Of a DNA stretch of 64,000 nucleotides, positions 56,395 through 64,000 are shown in pieces. Source of the DNA: Zanthoxylum bungeanum (lineage: Eukaryota > Streptophyta > Magnoliopsida > Sapindales > Rutaceae); assembly GCA_019454045.1 (NCBI GenBank), contig SKCR01036128.1:1-64000 (forward strand), given 5' to 3'. Every line of letters begins with the position of its first letter. The first letter of the stretch is position 1. A program made the position numbers and the translations under genes. The notes under the pieces are model-generated. The model was not told the DNA's origin. It was given only the letters and a program-made list of their open reading frames with translations, and ran no database searches.

Positions 56395-56743
56395 ATGGAA
56401 GCAACTTCAAGAAGACGAGTTGAAAACATCTGTGTGTTTTGCGGTACTAGTATTGGTGTTAAACCAGAATACGTAGTGGCAGCACATGAATTGGGTCGAG
56501 TCGTTGCTGCAAGGAATATGCACTTAGTATATGGCGGTGGTAATCTTGGACTTATGAGGATCATTTCAAAGGCTGTACAGGAATGGGGCAGTCAAGTTTT
56601 GGGAATATCCCAAAACCCTTGGCGGAGGTGAATCTTATTGAACCATCAAACGGAGTGAAACTAATCATGCCAGGTATGTCTGAATGATTAGTAGAAATGA
56701 TTAACCGTGCTGATGCTTTAATTGTTTTTCCAGGTGGCTTGGG
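56395..56743 (+). pseudogene. LOG-like cytokinin-activating phosphoribohydrolase, N-terminal part
   Basis: ATG at 56395 in good context (AAAAATGGAA) opens a frame with ICVFCGTSIGVKPEYVVAAH, then LVYGGGNLGLMRIISKAV and QVLGI. This is the Rossmann-fold start of LOG enzymes, which release active cytokinin bases from nucleotide precursors. A one-base loss near 56600-56606 shifts the frame; the other frame continues PKPLAEVNLIEPSNGVKL and IMPGMSE, a TGA (56685-56687), then MINRADALIVFPGG, ending at the copia S insertion. The TGA sits where LOG proteins have a conserved Arg (CGA to TGA fits). The PGGxGTxxE substrate motif is split by copia S and completed at 58680. No intron-like gaps are visible, although plant LOG genes normally have several introns. 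It lies between integrase and 3' LTR, the usual env-like slot. Confidence 0.85.
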
Positions 56744-58676
56744 TGTTAAACAGTTATGACCCATAGCGTCACTATTGTAAAAGACATTGTGGTTTTGTTC
56801 AAATTAACTATGTATCAATGGAAATTGCCTTTTATCATTTTGTAAATTTATTTACATGGATATAAATAAATGGTAAGAGTCCTTATGATTAGTTTCGGAT
56901 TGATAAGATATGAGACAGTATCAATCCATAACGGTTTAATCATTAAAAAATCCCTAGTCGTAGTATTATCGAGAGTGGACATCGATAATGTGGAATAGAC
57001 TAGTATTGCACTTATGCGTGTTATGGAAGTGTAACAGCATAGTTCTCATATATTTAAGTATTAGATACTTATGCAAGTGTGATAGGAGGTTATGTTTACT
57101 GATGGTACGGAAACAGCTTCGTTCTGGATAGACCCCGCGGAATTCCATTAGTAGTATAACTATGTGTCTATGGGAATCCGCATCAGGGTAGGTGTATTTG
57201 ATCTTAACCTGAGACTTGCATCGCTAGTAATTGAGACAATCAATACGCTTTGGTTTTGGTCGTCCAGGACTTTAACAGGTTCTGTGTACGCCTCTTCTGG
57301 GTTTATTGAGAATCGTAGTGTATTAGGTATGATGTCAAGACGGAAGTATCACTTCAGTCATATGGAGATGATGATCACGCAGGGATACAGAACTGATTCT
57401 CTATTGTGTTACAACCATCCAGATAATATGACTAAGTCATGATTATCCGATTAAAGAGACTAGTTGGTTGTGATCTGATGTATGCTTCGTACGGGACATA
57501 CACTATTCCTTCCTCAGGCCTTGTATGTGACATCCGATACTGGATCACTTTACACAATACTACGTATATTACGCCTGACAAAGATCGTATATTCCATTAA
57601 GAATATTTCTGGAGAATTAGGTAGGCACGGTGCTTTGCTAGAAGCCAACCATGTCTCGTAAATTGGTAAGAACGTAGTACGAGGTACGTACGTGTTGGGA
57701 TAGTCCGACGACCAGGTTTACTGCCAACATATCTAGGGATCTCTTGGGTCGCTTCCCAAAGATTCACCGATGATGTTTGATTCGAACATAATTAATCTTT
57801 GATTAATTACAGAGAGATTTTATCTGGGATACAATATTATTTGAAGAGAGAGAATGATTAATTTGGAATTAATCGATAGAATAATATATTCGATATATTA
57901 AACGAAATTAGATTTCGACGCGGAATTAAAATTGGATTTTAATTCGGGCAAATGAGTTAATTTAGAATTAATTCGCAAATGACGTGAATAGTAATTTTGC
58001 TTGGCATAATTATTTTATTAAATTTGATTTAACTACGTCGCGACAGAAAATTTGTTAATTCAGAATTAGCGAACCCGAGCCCGAGAGTGTTTACGGGCCC
58101 ACTCGGATTTCGAATCAAGTGGGGCTCACATGTCACATCACAAGTCACATCACTTGTCACTTTGAGTGATGGGTTTTGGTGAGAATGACTTTAACTTGTT
58201 TTACACTCCAAGTTAAAGTGACATGATTGACTTATTACCAAATATTTGGTAAATCTTTAATTTGATTTTTGAAATCAAATACATAAAAGAGAACAAGTCA
58301 ACACTCCTCACTCTCTCACACCACATTCACGCCCATTCAAGGAAATTCATCTCTCCCAAATTTGTTCTCTTTGGCCGAAAGTTCAAAGAGGAAGATAGGT
58401 GATTTTGTTGCAAAATTACAAAGAGCTAGCACTCTAAAGGATCTTTCAAAGGTGATAAGGGAAACCATCTCAAGAGCTTGGAATCCTCTCAAAGCTTGGA
58501 GCTTGTTCATCTTCAAGACAAAAGGATATTGGCCGAATTCTTGGAGGATTTTTTTTTTTTTTGTGTTCATCATCTTCAATATTCGTTCAATGTAAGTGTG
58601 TTTCTGCCTCACTTCTTTGAGTATTCATTCTTTTCATTGCTTAAATGTGATATTGGGACAATATTAGAAACCAACA
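56744..58676 (+). mobile_element. Copia S: solo LTR
   Basis: A 1933-bp LTR beginning TGTTAAACAGTTATGACCC and ending AGAAACCAACA, with a perfect TSD TTGGG (56739-56743 and 58677-58681). It aligns with the LTRs of P, Q and R. No internal region. It is inserted in the LOG-like gene, inside the codons for the PGGxGT motif. A T15-type run is at 58550-58562. Confidence 0.9.
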
Positions 58677-58681
58677 TTGGG

Positions 58682-58985
58682 CACAATGGAGGAAATTTTT
58701 ACAGTGCTATCTTAGGCGAACTTGAACATACACCAGAAACCGCTTGGACTGTACAACATTGATGGATTTTATGATTTTCTTTGTGTGTTTCTTGATGATG
58801 CCCGGAGAAATGGGTTCGTGTCAAAATCTGTAAAAGAACTCCTATTCACTGCCAGAACTGCCCCAGATTTAATTGACCAAATCTTAGCCTTTGAACCACA
58901 AATTGACCCTATCAATTCAAACATAAATTGGTCTGAGAACGACTGTGGTAAGAGGCGTCGGATAAATTTGGATCTTAACCTTTAA
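58682..58985 (+). pseudogene. LOG-like phosphoribohydrolase, C-terminal part with EAR-like tail
   Basis: Directly after the TSD the frame gives TMEEIFTVL, a TAG (58713-58715, where LOG proteins have Trp), then HQKPLGLYNIDGFYDFL, FLDDARRNGFVSKSVKEL and a tail ending KRRRINLDLNL at a TAA (58983-58985). The TMEE completes the PGGxGTxxE motif. KPLGLYNIDGFYDFL matches the LOG block KPVGLLNVDGYYDSLL. Both parts together make about 215 residues, the normal LOG length. The last residues LDLNL fit the LxLxL pattern of EAR repression motifs, with a basic KRRR before it; whether that matters is inference. The only defects in this part are one stop and the copia insertion. Confidence 0.85.
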
Positions 58986-60262
58986 CTTTTCATTTAGATG
59001 TAGAATTTTAGCTAACCAAGTACTGTTTTCTAAACTCTTCTTCTAATGTTTAAGACATTGGGGACAATGTATCATTTAGGTTTGGGGAGGGGAATAGTTA
59101 ACATTATCTTGTTTTTATTATGTTATTTTTATTCTAAATTTTTCGAAAAAATTGAAATTTTTACAAAAAACAAAAAATATTTTGTGTTTTTTGTGTTTTT
59201 AACTTGATTAATCAGGTGAAATTGGTGAGAGATAGCTGTGTAAGGAGTTTCCACTCCTGAGACGTATCTCAAACCTATTTCGGAACAGGTTAATTTTTGT
59301 TTATTTCCTTTTGAATTATTTAATTTGTAAATTCTCCATAAAACTGACTAAAATGAATCATCATATGCTCAGTTTGTAGGTATTATCAACATACATGGTA
59401 ACATACAGACATGAGTAGTAATTGACGAGTTTGTAATATTCACTGCTCTAGCTTTATTGGAGAAAACATCTTTAAAAAAAAAAAACGATGGGATAAAAAA
59501 AATCGTCTGAGATCCGAGTTATTAAGTCTGTAAGAGTGTTTTAACACCTAGTGTCCTAAAATCAACTGGTTTGCGAGTCACTAGCCCCAAGCTCGCTACA
59601 TGGATCGAAGATATTGCAAAAAATATATATATCTGAAGTCTGAGTAATTAAGTCAGTAGGGGTGTCTTAACACTTAGTGCCCTAAAGCCAACTGGTTTAG
59701 GAGTCACTGGCCCGAAGCTCGCTACATAGATGGATGATATTGTATATAAATTAAAAAAAATCAGAAAAATTATTCCATTGCTAAAAAAAAGGTGTGAATT
59801 CTGATATAACTTTATGACAAAAATATTTCTCTCTTTTCAACTGCAGTTGTGACTATTGTGGGCAAAATGAGTTGATTAATATTTTATTGACTGTGTATAT
59901 GGAGAATGGTAAAAATAATCGGAGAATTTGCTTATTCGGTAATTTAGAAATAAAAAAATAATTATTGACTTGGATAAGAAGTTTAACGTATTTAGTCACT
60001 AACTTTTTTATTCTCTTTTCTCTTGTCTTTTTATTTTTTGTGTGTATTAGTTTTACTATCTTTTTACTTTTATAAGACGTTTGTGGGTATCGTCGCTGTA
60101 AGCTGTCACGAGACTACAACTCGTCTACTAGGGACACCTACGGGTTTAAAGGCTTGTTGCATATGCTAAATGCAACCGTGATCCCTACAAAAGTGGCTTA
60201 GTTTAATTTTAATTATTTATTATATTATATTTTATTATTTTGCTCGAGGACTAGCAAAATAT
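58986..60262 (+). other. Athila G 3' noncoding region
   Basis: No gene seen. It contains a PPT-like stretch TTTAGGTTTGGGGAGGGG at about 59075-59096, after ACATTGGGGACAATGT, a motif often seen inside Athila elements. There is a 126-bp imperfect tandem duplication at 59506-59631 and 59632-59757 (shared: TAGTGYCCTAAARYCAACTG and AAGCTCGCTACAT). AT-rich runs fill 59750-60230. Confidence 0.75.
59506..59757 (+). repeat. 126-bp tandem duplication in the Athila G 3' region
   Basis: Two copies about 80% alike, starting TCTGA at 59506 and 59632. Each ends in a variable A/T-rich linker. Old, since they have diverged as much as or more than the two LTRs. Confidence 0.85.
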
Positions 60263-60275
60263 TAGGTTTGGGGTG
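60263..60275 (+). other. Athila G polypurine tract
   Basis: AGGTTTGGGGTG ends at the 3' LTR start (TGATGAGCGG at 60276), preceded by GAGGACTAGCAAAATATT, the usual Athila context. It would prime plus-strand DNA. Confidence 0.8.
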
Positions 60276-60694
60276 TGATGAGCGGAAAATATATCAATAT
60301 TTATCGCCTCTTTTACCTAATATTTTGTTTAGTTTCTCGAACGTTTCGATGTTTTTTTGATGTATTTTATAGATAAATAAAGTATTTTGACTTAATGTAA
60401 TCAACTCGGAGCTAAAACGATGAAATCTGGAGCAAACAATTGGCGAAAACGTAAATTTACTAAACGCTTCACGAAGTGCAGTCCTAAATTCCAATTTTAC
60501 GTAAGTTTGGTATTTTGGCCATAGCTTTTTCATCCGATATATGATTGAGCTGATTCAAGTTCCAGATTAAAGAAGACACAAAGATCTACAGCTTTGAAGT
60601 TTTAATATTTTTGAATTTTGAAGTTTGCAAGATCGAAATTGATGAATAATCCAGTATATTTTGTGTAATTACTATAGTCATTTTCAAAATATAA

Positions 60695-60727
<33 letters not shown>

Positions 60728-62177
60728 GTCAAACTTCCACTAAACATGCTTGCATATTTGGTGGAGGATTCGATTCCATGTTTGGTGCCATGTTTGGTGG
60801 AGTAATTAGTGGAAGCCTTTAGATTTTCCTATAAATACCAAGCTAAACTTTGTAAATTTTCCATGCTTTCTTTGGAGGAATTTCTCCATGAAAATCTAAA
60901 GGAAAGTGCTTGTATATTTATTTAAATTTTCTTGTATTTTCTTTTTATTTAATTAATAAAATTTTATGTGTTTTCATTTACAGCATAAGCAAGTAATCTC
61001 ATTCTGCTGGGGTGAAAAGTTAAGACTTTTAATACAAAAAATTAAATCAATCTCCTTTATTTTAATTAAAATATGGATTAATTAGTTACCGCCTATATGA
61101 CCGGTTTAGGTGACAACCTTATTTACCGCCTGTATGATCGGTTTTTCATTTCAGACGTAGTTTTCGCCTATATGGTCGGTTTAGGTAATAACCTTGTTAC
61201 CGCCTATATGGTCGGTTGGATTTAATTGAGACAAATGAAATTACTGCCTTTATGGTCTGTTAATTAATCTGTAAACATTGAGAATAAATGATATTTCTAA
61301 TTTTGAAATATTAAAAGTGGATCATTTAACCATAACATTTTCTTTTATTATACTTTTACATTTTTAATTTCACGCATTTACTTTATTTAATTTCCAACAT
61401 TTACTTTATGTCTTTTATTTTATTTAAGCTTTTATTAGCCTTAGATATGTGTCGTAACTAAGTCCGTTATCTGGGGTTGTGATGAATTCCAATATCACCG
61501 GGTTGTATGGGGTTATTTTGTAGTTTAGGTAATATAAAGGTTTACTTAATAAGTCTTAAACTTAATGTTTCTTGTTAACTGGCCATTAATAAGATTGATC
61601 TGGTAAACTTAAAATAAACTTGACAATGGAATTTTAGGTTTCAGCCTTAGACTTAATAGCCCACGATCTTCCTTGAAAATAGATAACCCTTTAATAGATT
61701 TCCTTACAGGATATGAATATACCTGTCGGGCGAGGGTAACCATAATTGGAACTTAATCTTAATGAATTCAGGTAACTTGGTTGACATTAAAATATGATTA
61801 ATTGGGTTACACTGGGTATTTATAACTAACCATCAGAAGAGGCTTTTACATATTTTCGTGTAACAGGTTAGTGAACCAATATATTGAACAAACGTGAAAG
61901 AACCACTTCATCTTTTAAAAGATATTGGAAGAATTCAAAATCCTGGATAGTTTTATAAATTTGAATTTTCCTAAATCTACTTTCTCGTAATTTTATTTAC
62001 TTGTTTTAAAAATTTAAAATCACCATTCCAATCAAAACAATCAATCCTTTAGATACTTGTAAACATTTGACTTCACAAAATAATAGCTTAGGTATTAAGT
62101 CCTCGTGGGATCGATACTTTTTATACTACTTGAACGATACGTGCGCTTGCATTATACGCGTGTGAAAACGTCGGTCA
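60276..62177 (+). mobile_element. Athila G: 3' LTR
   Basis: 1902 bp, TGATGAGCGG ... GTCGGTCA, with the TCCAT TSD after it. The terminal CA is intact, unlike the 5' LTR. TATAAATA at 60830-60837. Hairpin repeats at 61088-61260 include one more module than the 5' LTR. Confidence 0.93.
61088..61260 (+). repeat. Hairpin repeats in the Athila G 3' LTR
   Basis: Five modules (about 61088, 61125, 61163, 61199 and 61242), of which ACCGCCTATATGACCGGT, ACCGCCTGTATGATCGGT and ACCGCCTATATGGTCGGT are well kept. Arms ACCG/CGGT are retained in all three although the loops vary. Confidence 0.8.
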
Positions 62178-62183
62178 TCCATA

Positions 62184-62447
62184 TAGTCCTAAAACTCTCA
62201 ATTATTACTTATTAACTTATAAAATTTAGAATTTACAGATTTACTATAATATCCCGCCTAAGCCAGGATACTACTAGCAGGAGAAGAGAAAACTCACCTC
62301 CATAAACCTCTGATGTAGTCCTAAAACTCTCAAATATTCCTTATTAATCTATAAAATTCAGAATTTACAGATTTATTGTAACATCCCGCCTAAGCCAGGA
62401 TGCTACCAGCAGGAGAAAGGAAAACCCACATCTATAAACCTCTCATG
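62184..62447. repeat. 132-bp tandem duplication across an LTR edge
   Basis: Copy 1 at 62184-62315 and copy 2 at 62316-62447, starting TAGTCCTAAAACTCTCAA. Each consists of about 61 bases of non-element DNA followed by the first ~71 bases of the Tekay-like LTR. In copy 1 the LTR edge has decayed to TATAATATCCCG; in copy 2 it is TGTAACATCCCG. Confidence 0.88.
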
Positions 62448-64000
62448 TTACTAAAATTTCGGCATGACCTCTGCTAAAAATCATGCAATCTGGATCAAAG
62501 TTCAGAACCTTGAAGTGGCCTATAATTAAATTCAAAAGTGATCAATCTCAAATCTTATGTAAATAGGCCTCCGGCCTGACATTAAACATACAAATGTTAC
62601 AAGTGAATAAAACTAGGGTTGTGGGAGCCCATTACACATCCCAGGATTACACAACGACTCAAGACCATTTTGACTGCATCTGGGTGATCTATTGTCTGCA
62701 TGACGTCTGTAGTACTCTACTAGCTCATTAAGCCCATTATGAACCTGCAAAACTAGCAAATTGTTGGGATGTGAGCTATAAAATTCAGTAAGTAACTCAC
62801 GTTTTATATAAATATATAAAGTAACTATAAGAACATAAATAGTAATCAGATATATGTAAATATACACAAACTTATAAATCTTATCACTATCTAATGGCCG
62901 TTTTTATATATTATACCTTGATAACTCACTCACCGTACTAAATGCAAAATTGTAGTAAACTTATCTTCTCGATTCCACACTATACTACATATCTACGAAA
63001 TTTTGGCATCTCTCGTACAAAATCTAGAGGTCCTCAACCTCATACGTACTCTTTATTCTGTACTGTAGCTATACTTTACATACTAGTGACATTGAATTTC
63101 TCCTAAACCGGAATTAACTTATTTCCTACCAACCCACCCAAATCCGTGGCTAAGATCATCCCAACCCTGTGGTGGTTTATTCAGCTTAAACTATAGTTGG
63201 TTACTTCATATGGATTACGTGAGCTAAAACGTAAATATTAACTAACTATGAGCTATAAAACTTTTACTGAAATGCTTAGCTGAAGCCTCAGACCTCTATA
63301 CAATATAAGATACCAACGTTTGATTCAATCCATTGGATTCTCACAAACTGCATTCTAAAAGTGGTAAACACTCAACATTCAACCCTTGCATTAATATCAT
63401 AAATCGACCATGCATCTCAACATACAATTTATACATGGTACATACTTATAGCGTACTTCCATCTTACTTATCGAATTAGAACTAGATATAACTGAAGTTT
63501 AATATCAAATAAAATATCTCTACTAGATAAGGGAACCAACTGTGTAGGATCCAAATTATGAAATCGCTTTAGGATAGAGTAACACACCTGGCCTGCAAGC
63601 TATATGTAAAAGCTAGAATTTATATATCTAAAAATCATAAAACTTTAATACAAACTCTGAAAACTGTACAGATTTATAAAATTAGAAATCTCATATGTTA
63701 GAAAATATCAAAGCCAATTGGGAATAAGATTGAATTCAGAATCTGTGACAAAATTTAAAAGATCAAGTAGTGTCAAAATCTAATACATGAAATTCCAATT
63801 TGGTAATCTGTTGGAAATCAATTCTTTTATAAAAGTAAATAGTTATGAAGAATGATCATCATGAAAATCTTTATATAACTCACGAAATCAATTTCAAATC
63901 AACAGATTCCATAATTAATGAAATCAAAACTCACGTATTCTATAAAACTAAAAAACTATTGTGTAAACTTTTAAATCTCTATCGGAAGAAATCATATAAA
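62377..64000 (-). mobile_element. Tekay-like LTR, running past the window end
   Basis: The plus strand begins TGTAACATCCCGCCTAAGCC, the reverse complement of the 3' ends of the two solo LTRs (GGCTTAGGCGGGATGTTACA in LTR 1). Thus the LTR is on the minus strand and its 3' end is at 62377. At least 1624 bp are in the window; whether it is solo or part of a full element cannot be seen. No gene seen inside. Confidence 0.82.

Larger units (their letters stand above)
34144..62177 (+). mobile_element. Athila G: Ty3/gypsy element with three nested insertions and a LOG-like gene
   Basis: LTRs at 34144-36027 and 60276-62177 are flanked by a perfect 5-bp TSD, TCCAT (34139-34143 and 62178-62182). Inside are a tRNA-Asp-type primer site, gag, protease, RT, RNase H, integrase, a Cys-rich ORF, a LOG-like gene and a polypurine tract. 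Three later insertions (copia R, Tekay-like solo LTR 2, copia S), each with its own perfect TSD, account for about 16 kb; without them the element is about 12 kb. The LTRs differ by roughly 10-12% in the part compared by eye, so this is the oldest datable insertion of the nest. All frames carry stops; several are CGA to TGA changes. Confidence 0.95.

Noticed and set aside
56395..58985. The LOG-like sequence as an ordinary host gene with copia S as an intron-like insert
   Set aside because: It lies inside an LTR element bounded by a perfect TSD, after integrase and before the polypurine tract; copia S has its own TSD and the frame has two stops and a frameshift.

Overview
The window is nuclear DNA of a flowering plant. 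The families present (Ty3/gypsy Athila, Tat and Tekay-like elements, Ty1/copia elements primed by initiator tRNA-Met, LTRs of 1.9-4.2 kb, AT-rich spacers, TGA stops at former CGA codons) are typical of methylated, repeat-rich angiosperm chromatin. I cannot name the species. I found no intact host gene, tRNA, rRNA or CRISPR array. The window is almost entirely a nest of LTR retrotransposons in an older repeated spacer sequence, and several insertions can be dated relative to each other from their target-site duplications (TSDs).

Left block (1-8555): the 3' part of a decayed copia element (copia P: internal 1-1426, 3' LTR 1427-3532) sits inside the reverse transcriptase of a minus-strand Athila element (Athila A, 3533 to about 8250). 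Athila A has gag, protease, a tRNA-Asp-type primer site and a long LTR whose promoter side carries three identical G-box/ABRE motifs. A Tekay-like LTR end closes the block at 8555.

Middle block (8556-34138): four same-strand copies of an unclassified repeat (unit U) form the background. Copy 1 is split by a 3.86-kb Tekay-like solo LTR (8896-12755). Next to it lies a truncated copia (copia Q, 13604-15976). Copy 3 is split by a complete 13.6-kb Tat-lineage element on the minus strand (17674-31239), with gag, protease, RT, two RNase H domains, integrase, a tRNA-Arg-type primer site, a polypurine tract and two minisatellite arrays in its 3' untranslated region.

Right block (34139-64000): an Athila element on the plus strand (Athila G, 34144-62177, TSD TCCAT) has swollen to 28 kb through three nested insertions: a full copia (copia R, 39682-49644, TSD CGATA) in its RNase H, a 4.16-kb Tekay-like solo LTR (50292-54454, TSD ATATG) in its integrase zinc finger, and a copia solo LTR (copia S, 56744-58676, TSD TTGGG). 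Removing copia S rejoins a reading frame that is clearly a LOG-type cytokinin-activating phosphoribohydrolase, lying between integrase and the 3' LTR where Athila elements usually carry an env-like gene. This captured LOG-like gene is the most notable content. A Cys-rich ORF of unknown function lies just upstream of it. The window ends in a minus-strand Tekay-like LTR (62377-64000+) whose edge is part of a 132-bp tandem duplication.

Two structural themes recur. The transcribed parts of the Tekay-like and Athila LTRs carry arrays of short hairpins; in the Tekay-like LTRs the arm sequences differ between repeats while pairing is kept. Copia P and R share the same disabling changes, which points to a coding-dead family still moved in trans.
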